Below the pieces are notes generated by a model that was given only the letters and a program-made list of their open reading frames with translations, had not been told where the DNA came from and searched no databases. Source: JAIBJN01 sp963775395 (GTDB lineage Bacteria; Actinomycetota; Thermoleophilia; Gaiellales; Gaiellaceae). From it: a stretch of 64,000 bases of DNA. Positions within the stretch are counted from its first letter, which is position 1. Each line of letters begins with the position of its first letter. The DNA is taken from NCBI GenBank assembly GCA_963775395.1, contig CAVZIX010000020.1:1-64000 (forward strand), written 5' to 3'. Position numbers and translations under genes: made by a program. Of this stretch, positions 24,419 to 32,915 are shown piece after piece.

Positions 24419-25012
24419 CTAGGCCGTGATCGAGACGTGGTTCGGCTGGGAGGCCACGCGGTCGATCCAGGCGGCTATGGCCGGGTAGCCGCCCATGTCG
24501 AAGCCACCCTCGTGGGCGACGTGGGTGTAGGCGTAGAGGGCGATGTCGGCGAGCGTGTAGCGCTCGGCGGCGAGGTAGTCGTGGCCGGCGAGGTGGGACT
24601 CCATCGCGTCGAAGGCGAGGTAGCCGACCCGCTGCCGTTCGGCGAGCGTCTCGGGGTCGACCTCGACGTTCTTCGTGAGCCAGAAGCGGGGCACCGCGAC
24701 GTACGGCTCGTGGCTGTACTGCTCGAAGAACATCCACTGGAGCATCCGTGCCCGGTCGTAGACGCTCTCCGGGATGTACTCCGTGCCCTCGGCGAGGTAG
24801 TTGAGGATCGCGCCGGACTCGCCGAGCGCCCGCCCGTCGTCGAGGACGAGGGTCGGCACGCGGAGGCCCGGGTTGAGGTCGCCCAGCACCTCCGCGCGGT
24901 TCGAGCGGTCGACGACGGAGAGCTCGCGGCGCTCGTAGTCGAGCCCGAGGTGCGCGAGCAGGAGGCGCACCTTGTAGCAGTTGCCCGAGACCCCCGAGTC
25001 GTAGAGCAGCAT
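24419..25012 (-). CDS. Glutathione S-transferase family protein
   Basis: Protein of 197 residues. The N-terminal thioredoxin-like domain has LYDSGVSGNCYKVRLLLAHL (Ser/Cys at the active-site position), RVPTLVLDDGRALGESGAIL with the cis-Pro, and the glutathione-gamma-Glu-binding ES pair. A helical C-terminal domain contains YTLADIALYAYTHVA. The ATG abuts the stop of mgsC, so it belongs to the N-methylglutamate synthase operon. Many actinobacteria lack glutathione, so the thiol used is uncertain. A role in handling formaldehyde or another electrophile is possible but unproven. A paralogue is at 59378-60028. Confidence 0.85.
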   Translation of the reverse strand: MLLYDSGVSGNCYKVRLLLAHLGLDYERRELSVVDRSNRAEVLGDLNPGLRVPTLVLDDGRALGESGAILNYLAEGTEYIPESVYDRARMLQWMFFEQYSHEPYVAVPRFWLTKNVEVDPETLAERQRVGYLAFDAMESHLAGHDYLAAERYTLADIALYAYTHVAHEGGFDMGGYPAIAAWIDRVASQPNHVSITA

Positions 25013-26338
25013 TCAAAGAACTCCGTTCCGGCCCGGGATCCAGTCGGTGCCGGCGAGCGGCACGCCGGCCATGGCGGCTGCCTCGACCGTGAGGGCGACG
25101 AGATCCTCGGGCTCCAGGTTGTGGACGTGGGACTTCCCGCACGCGCGCGCGAGCGTCTGCGTCTCGAGCGTGAGCACGCGGAGGTAGTTGGCGATCTTGC
25201 GGCCGCCGAGCTCGGGGTCGAACCGCGCGGCGAGCTCGTCGTCCTGCGTCGAGATCCCGACGGGATCGAGGCCTGCGTGCCAGTCGTCGTAGTACCCGGC
25301 TGCGCTCCCGATCTCGCGGTAGGCCCCGTCGTGCTCCGGCGCGTTGTCGCCCATCGCGATCAGCGCGGCCGTGCCGATCGAGACCGCGTCCGCGCCCATG
25401 GCGAGCGCCTTGGCCACGTCTGCGCCCGTGCGGATCCCGCCGGAGACGATCAGCTGCACCTGCCGGTGCATCCCGAGCTCGGTGAGCGCCTCGACCGCGA
25501 GGCGCACGGCCGGCAGCGTGGGAATGCCGACGTGCTCGATGAAGACGTCCTGCGTCGCCGCCGTGCCGCCCTGCATCCCGTCGACGACGATCACGTCCGC
25601 GCCCGCCTTCACCGCGAGCTGGACGTCGTAGTACGTCCGCGTGGCCCCGACCTTGACGAAGATCGGCTTCTCCCAGTCGGTGATCTCGCGCAGCTCGCCG
25701 ATCTTGATCTCGAGGTCGTCGGGCCCCGTCCAGTCGGGATGGCGGCTGGCGCTGCGCTGGTCGATGCCGGTCGGGAGGTCGCGCATCTCCGCGACGCGGT
25801 CGGAGATCTTGTGCCCGAGGAGCATGCCGCCGCCGCCGGGCTTGGCGCCCTGGCCCACGACGATCTCGATCGCGTCCGCCTTGCGCAGGTCGTCGGGGTT
25901 CATCCCGTAGCGCGAGGGGAGCAGCTGGTAGACCAGGATCTTCGAGTGCTCGCGCTCCTCCGGCGTCATCCCGCCGTCGCCGGTGGTCGTCGACGTTCCG
26001 ACCTCGCTCGCTCCGCGGCCAAGGGCCTCCTTCGCAGGCGCCGACAGCGCGCCGAAGCTCATGCCGGCGATCGTGACCGGGATCCGAAGCTCGAGCGGCT
26101 TCCCGGCGAAGCGGGTGCCGAGCGTGACGTCCGTGTCGCAGCGCTCCCGGTAGCCCTCGAGGGGATAGCGCGAGACGCTGGCGCCGAGGAGCAGCAGGTC
26201 GTCGAAGTGGGGGACGCGGCGCTTCGCGCCGAAGCCGCGGATGTCGTAGATGCCCTCGCGTGCCGCCCGCTGGATCTCGGCGATCACGGGCTTGTCGTAG
26301 AGGGCCGACTCCCGGAGGTTCCAGGGACGCTCCGCCAT
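25013..26338 (-). CDS. mgsC: N-methylglutamate synthase subunit C (FMN-binding glutamate synthase domain)
   Basis: Protein of 441 residues homologous to the central/FMN region of glutamate synthase. Recognisable blocks include PVTIAGMSFGALSAPAKEAL, GQGAKPGGGGMLLGHKIS, the ADVIVVDGMQGGTAATQDVF loop and LIVSGGIRTGADVAKALAMG, followed by the DPELGGRKIANYLRV stretch. It would catalyse reductive transfer of the methylamino group from gamma-glutamylmethylamide to the C1-acceptor skeleton, forming N-methylglutamate. The ATG overlaps the mgsB stop by one base (TGATG), typical of subunits made in fixed ratio. Confidence 0.9.
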   Translation of the reverse strand: MAERPWNLRESALYDKPVIAEIQRAAREGIYDIRGFGAKRRVPHFDDLLLLGASVSRYPLEGYRERCDTDVTLGTRFAGKPLELRIPVTIAGMSFGALSAPAKEALGRGASEVGTSTTTGDGGMTPEEREHSKILVYQLLPSRYGMNPDDLRKADAIEIVVGQGAKPGGGGMLLGHKISDRVAEMRDLPTGIDQRSASRHPDWTGPDDLEIKIGELREITDWEKPIFVKVGATRTYYDVQLAVKAGADVIVVDGMQGGTAATQDVFIEHVGIPTLPAVRLAVEALTELGMHRQVQLIVSGGIRTGADVAKALAMGADAVSIGTAALIAMGDNAPEHDGAYREIGSAAGYYDDWHAGLDPVGISTQDDELAARFDPELGGRKIANYLRVLTLETQTLARACGKSHVHNLEPEDLVALTVEAAAMAGVPLAGTDWIPGRNGVL

Positions 26339-27048
26339 CAGTAGGCGCCCGCGTTGTCGACCTTGAAGGTGTAGAGCTCGCGGGCCGATCCGTAGCGGCG
26401 GAACTCGGCGGGGTCGGCGTCGTCGTAGCCGGCCCGCGAGAGGAGCGAGGCCAGCTCGGCCCGGTGCTCGTCGCCGAGCTCCTTCTCGACGCAGTCGGCG
26501 CCGAGGCCCGCGACCGAGCCGCGGACGTAGATCCGCGCTTCGTAGATCGAGTCCCCGAGCGCATCGCCCGCGTCGCCGAGCACGACCAGGCGGCCGGTCT
26601 GCGCCATGAATCCGCTCAGGTGCCCGACCGAGCCGCGCACGACGATGTCGATCCCCTTCATCGAGATCCCGCAGCGGGCCGAAGCGTCGCCGTGGACGAC
26701 GAGGAGCCCGCCGTGGCCCGTGGCTCCGGCCGACTGGCTCGCGTTCCCCTCGATTACGACCGTGCCGGACATCATGTTCTCGGCCAGGCCGGTGCTCGCG
26801 TTGCCGCGCACGCGCACCGTGGCGCGCTTGTTCATCCCGGCGCAGTAGTAGCCCACGTGGCCCTCGATCTCGACCTGGATGTCGGCGTCGAGCCCGCAGG
26901 CGACCGCGTGCGCGCCGCTCGGGTTCAGCACGCGCCAGTGGGCCGGCCCCGGCGAGGACGCGAGGTCGTGCAGGCGCTGGTTGAGCTCGCGCAGCGGCGT
27001 CGTGGCGAGGTCGACGACCTCGACGGCTGTCGCCTCTGCGGCTTCCAT
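26338..27048 (-). CDS. mgsB: N-methylglutamate synthase subunit B (GXGXG domain)
   Basis: Protein of 236 residues matching the C-terminal right-handed beta-helix domain of glutamate synthase. It has repeated glycine-rich turns (GHVGYYCAGMNKRATVRVRG, GTVVIEGNASQSAGATGHGG, GSVGHLSGFMAQTGRLVVLG). It is a stand-alone structural subunit, as in GlxC and MgsB. It overlaps mgsA and mgsC by one base on either side. The trio of separate GATase-II, GXGXG and FMN subunits is the hallmark of N-methylglutamate synthase. Confidence 0.9.
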   Translation of the reverse strand: MEAAEATAVEVVDLATTPLRELNQRLHDLASSPGPAHWRVLNPSGAHAVACGLDADIQVEIEGHVGYYCAGMNKRATVRVRGNASTGLAENMMSGTVVIEGNASQSAGATGHGGLLVVHGDASARCGISMKGIDIVVRGSVGHLSGFMAQTGRLVVLGDAGDALGDSIYEARIYVRGSVAGLGADCVEKELGDEHRAELASLLSRAGYDDADPAEFRRYGSARELYTFKVDNAGAY

Positions 27049-27953
27049 CAGACCCGGGCCCGCTCCCAGGCGTAGACGACGCCCGGCACCGGCTCCCAGG
27101 AGCGGGCCGCGGCCGCTCCCGGAAGGGTCGCGATCGCGCGCCACTCGGAGGCCATCGCCACCCAGTCGTCGGTCTCCGCGAGCACCGCAGGCTTGCACGC
27201 GATCGGGTCGCGGAGCACGGCGAAGCCGTCCTCGGTGCCGACGAGGAAGGTGTAGAAGCCGTCCAGGTCGTCGAGGCAGCCCTCGAGCGCCTGCTCGAGC
27301 GAGGCGCCCTCGCGAATCCGCCAGGCGAGGTAGCCCGCCGCGACCTCGGTGTCGTTCTCCGTCTGGAACTCGATTCCCTCGCGGCGCAGGCTCGCGCGCA
27401 GCCGGTTGTGGTTGGAGAGCGAGCCGTTGTGGACGAGGCAGAGGTCGAGCCCGGTCGAGAACGGGTGCGACCCCTCCGTCGTGACGCGGCTCTCGGTCGC
27501 CATCCGCGTGTGGCCGAGGGCGTGCGAGCCGCGCAGCTCGTGGAGGGCGAACTGGCGCACGAACTCCTCGGGCCGCCCCGTCTCCTTGTAGATCTCGATC
27601 CTCCGCCCGGCGCTCATGACGCGGATCTCGGGATGCGCCTGGCGCATCCACGCCTCCGCCTCCGGCGCGTCGGCGCCGACGACCACGACGGCGTGGCTCG
27701 AGCGAAAGGTGGCTTCGGGCGAGCCGCCGAACGCGTTGCGGAGCTCGCCACAGAGCGCGTCCCAGTCCTGGAGCCGGTCCACCGACCAGAGCGTGAGCTT
27801 GCTCGACCCGGCCGGTGCGGGGTCGCGGTAGACGGCCACCCCCGCGCTGTCGGGGCCGCGATCGCTCATCTGGCCGAGCATCGCGGCGAGGTGCTCGCCG
27901 AGGGACTCCTCGATCTCAGGCGACTTGCTGAACAGTCCGACGATTCCGCACAT
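27048..27953 (-). CDS. mgsA: N-methylglutamate synthase subunit A (class-II glutamine amidotransferase)
   Basis: Protein of 301 residues beginning MCGIVGLFSKS; Cys2 is the N-terminal nucleophile exposed after Met removal. It has SDRGPDSAGVAVYRD, GHTRMATESRVTTEGSHPF and the LCLVHNGSLSNHNRLR block of the class-II amidotransferase fold. In this pathway it is thought to act on gamma-glutamylmethylamide instead of glutamine, releasing methylamine inside the complex. A plausible GAGGA site precedes the ATG. It is separated from gmaS by an 87-base gap, where a promoter could lie. Confidence 0.9.
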   Translation of the reverse strand: MCGIVGLFSKSPEIEESLGEHLAAMLGQMSDRGPDSAGVAVYRDPAPAGSSKLTLWSVDRLQDWDALCGELRNAFGGSPEATFRSSHAVVVVGADAPEAEAWMRQAHPEIRVMSAGRRIEIYKETGRPEEFVRQFALHELRGSHALGHTRMATESRVTTEGSHPFSTGLDLCLVHNGSLSNHNRLRASLRREGIEFQTENDTEVAAGYLAWRIREGASLEQALEGCLDDLDGFYTFLVGTEDGFAVLRDPIACKPAVLAETDDWVAMASEWRAIATLPGAAAARSWEPVPGVVYAWERARV

Positions 27954-28040
27954 ATGTCCTCAATCTACATGCGTCCTGGCGAAGAAAAGCCGCTGTTTCC
28001 GACGATTTTGGTCAGCTCGATGTGGAGGGTTCTTACACTG

Positions 28041-29429
28041 CTAGAACCGCGTCAGGTACTCGGTCACCTCCCAGGGCGAGACCTGCTCGTGGTAGCGGTT
28101 CCACTCGTCGCGCTTCACGCGGATGAAGTAGTCGACGTAGTCCTCGTCGCGCCCGCGCCCCAGGGCGGCGCGCAGGACGTCGTCGCGCTCGAGCTCTCCG
28201 GTCGCCTCGAGGAGGTTGGACGGGAGCGTCTCGAGCCCGCGACCGACGAGCTCGTCGTACGGGACCGCGTAGAGGTTCTCCGAGTTCGGCTCGCCCGGCT
28301 CGACCCCGTTCTCGACGCCGTCGAGGCCGGCGGCCAGCACCGCCGCGGCCGCCAGGTACGGGTTGCAGGAGCCGTCGATGGTGCGGTCCTCGATGCGGCC
28401 GGGCCCCGGGATGCGGAGCATCTGCGTGCGGTTGTTGTAGCCGTAGCTGATCCAGACGGGCGACCAGGTCGCGCCGCTCGCCGTCGTCCCCACCTTGAGG
28501 CGCTTGTACGAGTTCACCGTCGGCGCCGTGACGGCGCTGTACGCTCGGGCGTGCTTCTTGAGCCCGCCGATGAAGCCATAGGCGGTCTCCGAGAGGCCGA
28601 GCCCGCGCGGGTCGTTCTCGTCCAGGAAGAGGTTCGTCTCGCCGTCCCACAGCGACATGTGGAAGTGGCAGCCGTTGCCGGTCAGGTGCGAGAACGGCTT
28701 CGGCATGAAGGTGGCGAGCAGGTTGCGCCCCTCCTCGCGCCCCTTCCGCTCCGCGAGCTGGTGGACCATGTAGCGGAAGAAGATCGAGCGGTCGCAGCTC
28801 ACGAGCGCGTCGTCATAGGTGAAGTTCTGCTCGAACTGACCGTTCGCGTCCTCGTGGTCGTTCGCGTAGTTGCCCCAGCCGAGCGCGTTCACGTAGCGCG
28901 AGACGGTCGTGAGGAAGTCGTAGTGGCGCGAGAGCCCGTTGAGGTCGTAGCAGGGCTTCTCGAGCGTGTCGAGCGCGTCGGCGAGGCGGATCGACCCGTC
29001 GTCCAGGAGCTCGACGAGGAAGTACTCGAGCTCGAGGCCGATCTTGAACTCGAAGCCCTTGTCCTTGGCCTTGGCGAGCTGGCGGCGGAGGATCGTGCGC
29101 GGGTCGTACGGCCAGTCCTCGCCGTCCACCGTGATGTCGCAGGCGAAGCGCGCCACGGTCGGCTCCCACGGAACCGGCGTGAAGCTCGCGAGATCCGGGA
29201 TCGCCGCGATGTCGGGATCGCTCGGGACCTGGCCGATCTCCCCGGCGGCGAACCCTGCGAAGCCGGCGCCGTCGGTCACGAGATCGTCGAGGTTCTGGGC
29301 GGGGACGAGCTTCGCGCTCGGCCGCGCGTACATGTCGACGAACTGGGCGAAGTAGAACTCGATGCCGCGTGACTTGGACTCCTTGCGGATGTCCTCGACG
29401 GTCGGCGCGGCGGCGCTCGCGCTGGCCAT
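28041..29429 (-). CDS. gmaS: Gamma-glutamylmethylamide synthetase (glutamine synthetase family, GlnT-like)
   Basis: Protein of 462 residues of the glutamine synthetase superfamily. Active-site blocks are visible: FKIGLELEYFLVE (metal Glu), ANGQFEQNFTYDDAL, NGCHFHMSLWD, TVNSYKRLKVGTTASGATW and ISYGYNNRTQMLRIPG. These features fit the GMAS/type-III GlnT branch rather than housekeeping GlnA. It would ligate methylamine to glutamate using ATP. The ATG has a strong AAAGGAGGAG site. It is the first enzyme gene of the array, between a PucR-type regulator and mgsABC. A bona fide glutamine synthetase role cannot be excluded by sequence, but context favours GmaS. Confidence 0.87.
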   Translation of the reverse strand: MASASAAAPTVEDIRKESKSRGIEFYFAQFVDMYARPSAKLVPAQNLDDLVTDGAGFAGFAAGEIGQVPSDPDIAAIPDLASFTPVPWEPTVARFACDITVDGEDWPYDPRTILRRQLAKAKDKGFEFKIGLELEYFLVELLDDGSIRLADALDTLEKPCYDLNGLSRHYDFLTTVSRYVNALGWGNYANDHEDANGQFEQNFTYDDALVSCDRSIFFRYMVHQLAERKGREEGRNLLATFMPKPFSHLTGNGCHFHMSLWDGETNLFLDENDPRGLGLSETAYGFIGGLKKHARAYSAVTAPTVNSYKRLKVGTTASGATWSPVWISYGYNNRTQMLRIPGPGRIEDRTIDGSCNPYLAAAAVLAAGLDGVENGVEPGEPNSENLYAVPYDELVGRGLETLPSNLLEATGELERDDVLRAALGRGRDEDYVDYFIRVKRDEWNRYHEQVSPWEVTEYLTRF

Positions 29430-29503
29430 GCAACTCCTCCTTTGGGGACGCCCTGACGATAACCGCCGTCAGCGCATCCGCCGATGGCGGCTTCCTACAA
29501 CCG

Positions 29504-31084
29504 CTAGGGGCGACTTGTGTGCGGTCCCGCGGTCCCGAGCGCCTCCTGGAGGCGCACCATCTTGACGGCGATCTCGACCATCAGCCAGTCGTCCTTGCGG
29601 AGGTCGAGGCCGGAGAGCTCGCCGATGCGGCGGAGCCGCTGGCGGAGCGTGTTCGGGTGGATGTAGAGCGCCTCGGCGGTCGCGCTGATGTTGCCTCGGC
29701 GGCGAAGGAACTCCTCGAGCGTCTGGAGGAGAGCGGTCGAGCGCAGGCGGTCGTACTCGGCGATGCGGGCGACGGCGTCGCGATGGGCGTCGCGGACGTC
29801 GCCGTCGAACGGCATGCGGAGGAGGTACTTGTACGGGCCGAGCTCCTCATAGGTCATCACGCCCGGCGATCCCTGCAGGACCGTCGTGCCGAGGAGCGCG
29901 TGCCGGGCCTCCTCGAAACCCGCGGCGAACGTGTCCGCGCCGCGGCAGACGTTCGACAGGCCGATCGCCACCGGGGCGTCGAGCCCCTCCTGCGCCTCGC
30001 GCACGTCGTCGAGGAGCCGCTCATGTCCCTGCGACGAGACGCGAAGGAGCGCCCGCGTGGAGTCGTCGCGCCGGTCGAACAGCGAGCCCGGGATCGCCGC
30101 GGCGAGGATGCGCTCGAGCTCGTCGGAGGGCGGGGCCGCGGCGAGCACGACGTAGCGCTGGTCGAGGTCGCAGCCGAGCCGGGCGGCGCGGCCCTCGAGG
30201 CCGGGGACCGATTCGCCGCGCGCGAGCTGCTCGAAGAAGTCCTTGATCAGGTTCTTCTCAGTCAGCCGCTCGATCAGCTCGATCTTCTTGATCGCCACGG
30301 CGACCTGGTTGGCGACGACGCGTGCGAGATCCACCTCGGACGTGCCCATGGCGGCGAGGAGGCCGAGCAGCTCGTCGTTCGCGACGAGCGGAACCGAGAC
30401 GGAGGGCGTGCGCCGGCCGCGCGCGAGCTCGGGCCCGAGCTCGGACAGCGCGATCGTCGCCCGTGCCGGCGTGCCCCCGGGCGAGGACGCCTCCAGGCGC
30501 AGCTCCTCGGAGGCCGGGTCGAGGAGGTAGAGATGGCACGAGTCGGCGCGCAGGAGCCGGGCTGCCCGCCCGGCGACGACGGGGAGGAGCTCGTCGAGGG
30601 TCTCCGCCCGCGCGAGGGTCTCGCCGAGCTCGGTGAGGTGCTCGAGCTCGTCGACGCGCCGGCGCATCTCCTCGTAGAGGCGGGCGTTCTCGATCGCGCC
30701 GGCAACGAGCGACGCGCTCGAGACGAGGACGTCAACCTCGGCCTCGGTGAACTCGCGCGGCGCGGCCGTGTGACTGGAGATGACGCCGATCACGTTCCCG
30801 TCCTTGCCGACGATCGGTACGGAGACGAGCGACTGGAAGCGCTCCTCCTCCAGCTCGGGGACGTATTTCACGCGCGGGTCTTCGAGGAGCTCGTCGCGGA
30901 TCCACGCCGGCTCCTTGCGCTCGGCCGCCCACCAGGCGAGCCCCTCGCCGCGCTCGAGCGCGACCTGGTGGACGAGATGGGCGTACGGCTCGGACGCTGC
31001 CTCGAGCACGAGGCGCTCGTCGTCCTCCACCAGGTAGACGAAGCAGGCGTGGACCGAGGTCGCGTCGGTCAGGAGGCGGACCAC
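29504..31084 (-). CDS. GAF-domain PucR/CdaR-type transcriptional regulator (start unresolved)
   Basis: Regulator of at least 526 residues with tandem GAF-like sensory domains. The first starts around TDATSVHACFVYLVEDDERL, the second near RLLRADSCHLYLLDPASEEL. A CdaR-like segment and a C-terminal PucR helix-turn-helix follow (LLQTLEEFLRRRGNISATAE, then HPNTLRQRLRRIGELSG). The GTG at 31084 is the first usable in-frame start, but GAF-like residues continue upstream in the same frame (ESGFLTTIISTVGSSLDL) to about 31170 with no ATG or GTG. An ATG at 31189-31191 is out of frame by one base in a run of five G. It lies upstream of gmaS and probably controls the pathway. Confidence 0.82.
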   Translation of the reverse strand: MVRLLTDATSVHACFVYLVEDDERLVLEAASEPYAHLVHQVALERGEGLAWWAAERKEPAWIRDELLEDPRVKYVPELEEERFQSLVSVPIVGKDGNVIGVISSHTAAPREFTEAEVDVLVSSASLVAGAIENARLYEEMRRRVDELEHLTELGETLARAETLDELLPVVAGRAARLLRADSCHLYLLDPASEELRLEASSPGGTPARATIALSELGPELARGRRTPSVSVPLVANDELLGLLAAMGTSEVDLARVVANQVAVAIKKIELIERLTEKNLIKDFFEQLARGESVPGLEGRAARLGCDLDQRYVVLAAAPPSDELERILAAAIPGSLFDRRDDSTRALLRVSSQGHERLLDDVREAQEGLDAPVAIGLSNVCRGADTFAAGFEEARHALLGTTVLQGSPGVMTYEELGPYKYLLRMPFDGDVRDAHRDAVARIAEYDRLRSTALLQTLEEFLRRRGNISATAEALYIHPNTLRQRLRRIGELSGLDLRKDDWLMVEIAVKMVRLQEALGTAGPHTSRP

Positions 31085-31227
31085 CGCGCCGAGGACCTCC
31101 TCGAGGTCCAGGGAGGAGCCGACCGTCGAGATGATCGTGGTGAGGAACCCGCTCTCACCGGCATGGGTGCCAGGCGTGCCTATGGGGGCATGGTAGGACG
31201 AAATTGCCCTGGAGATGCGGAGAACTC

Positions 31228-31260
31228 GGCGAGGGGGCTCCGCGAAGGAACCCCCTCGCC
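31228..31260. terminator. Perfect 10-bp GC hairpin, likely 3' of the sulfatase gene
   Basis: Arms GGCGAGGGGG and CCCCCTCGCC pair perfectly around a 13-base loop. It is in the 254-base gap 31192-31445, which otherwise shows no gene. No T-run is visible, so intrinsic termination is only possible. Confidence 0.45.
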
Positions 31261-31445
31261 TCCTCCACCCGGGTTCGCCGGCGCGGCTCGCAGCCCGGGA
31301 GCATCGGAATGCCCGTCAGCGCGAGTAGGGGCGAGCGCCAGCGTCCGGGGCGACCATACAACGCTCCGATCAAACGATCAACTGACTTGCACTTATAGGC
31401 TCGGCGGGCGGACGAGCGGGTCGATGTCCGGCCGCAGGGCCTACT

Positions 31446-32882
31446 TCAAGGGCGCGTGCGGCAGGTGAGCCCCGCGCAGGCCTGCAGGTGCTCGAGGCGC
31501 TCGGCGAGATCGGCCTTCAGCGCCGCGTACGCGGGGTCGCCATGCCGGCTCGTGAGCTGGAACGGGTCGCGGGCCAGGTCGTAGAGCTCCTGCTCGCCGT
31601 TCCCGTACTCGGCGTAGAAGTAGTTCGGCGCGCGCAGCGCGGTGAACGTCCCCTGGCCCGGCCCGCGCTCGATGAGCAGGTCGCGGCCCAGCGACATGCC
31701 CGGGCTCGCGATCACGGGGAGCAGCGAGCGGCCGTCCATGACGCGGCCAGCCGTAGCGCCCGCTGCGTCGACGATGGTCGGCGCCACGTCGATGTTGGCC
31801 ACCCGCTGGCCGAGGCGCAGGCCGGCCGGGATGCCGGGGCCGCGCACGATCAGCGGCACGCGGATCGACGGCTCGTACGGGAGGACCTTGCCGGACGGGA
31901 CGCGATGCTCGCCGTGGAAGAAGCCGTTGTCCGACGTGAACACGATCAGGGTGTTCGCCAGCTCGCCCTTGCTCCGGAGCGCCGCGACGATCCTCGCCAC
32001 TGCCTCGTCGACCGCCAAGAGCGACTCCAGGCGCTGCTGGTAGTTCTCGCGGATCTTCGCGATCCGGGCGGCGCCGAGGAGCGGCCGGTTACGGATCCCG
32101 ACGGGCTTGTCGGAAACGTTGCGCTCGTTGAAGCCGGGAGGCCTGGGCAGCGGCGCCGAGGCGAAATCGTTGCGGTGCCGGGGCGCGGGCACCGGGGTCG
32201 CCTGGCCGGCGGGGTCGTCGGGCTCGCGCGGGCCGCCGCTGTGCGGGGCGAGGAACGCGACCGAGAGGAAGAACGGCTGGGCTTGCGGGGCGCGGCGGTT
32301 GATGATGTTGACGGCCTTCCGCGCGTACAGGTCGGTCTGGTAGGCGCGCTCGTAGGTGTGGAGCGTGCCGTTCTCGTTGAGCGTGTAGCCGTAGAAGCGG
32401 TAGGTCGAGGGGTCGACGGAGCCGCGCCACTCGTTGTAGCCGGGCGGGATCTCGGTCGGGTCGGTGCGCCCGTAGCCGTTCAGGTACTTGCCCAGGTGGG
32501 CCGTGTAGTAGCCGGCCTGCTGGAGCCAGACCGGAAGCGTGTTCGTGTGGTCGAGCTTCGCGTAGCCGCCGCTGGGCGGCGCATTCCCCATGACTCCGTG
32601 GTTGTGGGCGTATTGACCGGTGAGGAAGGTCGCGCGCGAGGGGCAGCAGAGCGCGAACGTGACGAAGCTGTTGGAAAACGAGGCGCCGCGGTCGCGCAGG
32701 AGCCGCCGCACGTTCGTCATGACCCGCATGGACTCGACCGTCTGGTCGTCGGTCATGATCACGACCACGTTCGGGCTCGCCTGCGCCGCGGTCGTCTGCG
32801 CGCCCTCCGCTCCCGCGGCGACCGTCGCTCCGGGAAGGAGGACGGCGGCTGCCGCGAGGAGGGCAAGGACCCCCTGTCGCAT
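31446..32882 (-). CDS. Secreted type-I sulfatase
   Basis: Protein of 478 residues with a signal peptide (RQGVLALLAAAAVLLPGATVA, cleavage after an Ala motif near residue 27). Metal Asp pair D45-D46 lies in VIMTDDQTVES. The formylglycine motif C79-C-P-S-R is intact, followed by ATFLTGQYAHNHG. The second metal site is FTSDNGFFHGEH. It resembles arylsulfatases and N-acetylglucosamine-6-sulfatases and would hydrolyse sulfate esters outside the membrane after activation by formylglycine-generating enzyme, which is not seen in the window. It follows the decarboxylase gene with a 33-base gap. Confidence 0.93.
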   Translation of the reverse strand: MRQGVLALLAAAAVLLPGATVAAGAEGAQTTAAQASPNVVVIMTDDQTVESMRVMTNVRRLLRDRGASFSNSFVTFALCCPSRATFLTGQYAHNHGVMGNAPPSGGYAKLDHTNTLPVWLQQAGYYTAHLGKYLNGYGRTDPTEIPPGYNEWRGSVDPSTYRFYGYTLNENGTLHTYERAYQTDLYARKAVNIINRRAPQAQPFFLSVAFLAPHSGGPREPDDPAGQATPVPAPRHRNDFASAPLPRPPGFNERNVSDKPVGIRNRPLLGAARIAKIRENYQQRLESLLAVDEAVARIVAALRSKGELANTLIVFTSDNGFFHGEHRVPSGKVLPYEPSIRVPLIVRGPGIPAGLRLGQRVANIDVAPTIVDAAGATAGRVMDGRSLLPVIASPGMSLGRDLLIERGPGQGTFTALRAPNYFYAEYGNGEQELYDLARDPFQLTSRHGDPAYAALKADLAERLEHLQACAGLTCRTRP

Positions 32883-32915
32883 GGCGGCAGTCTCCGCCCG
32901 CGGCGTTAGGGATTC

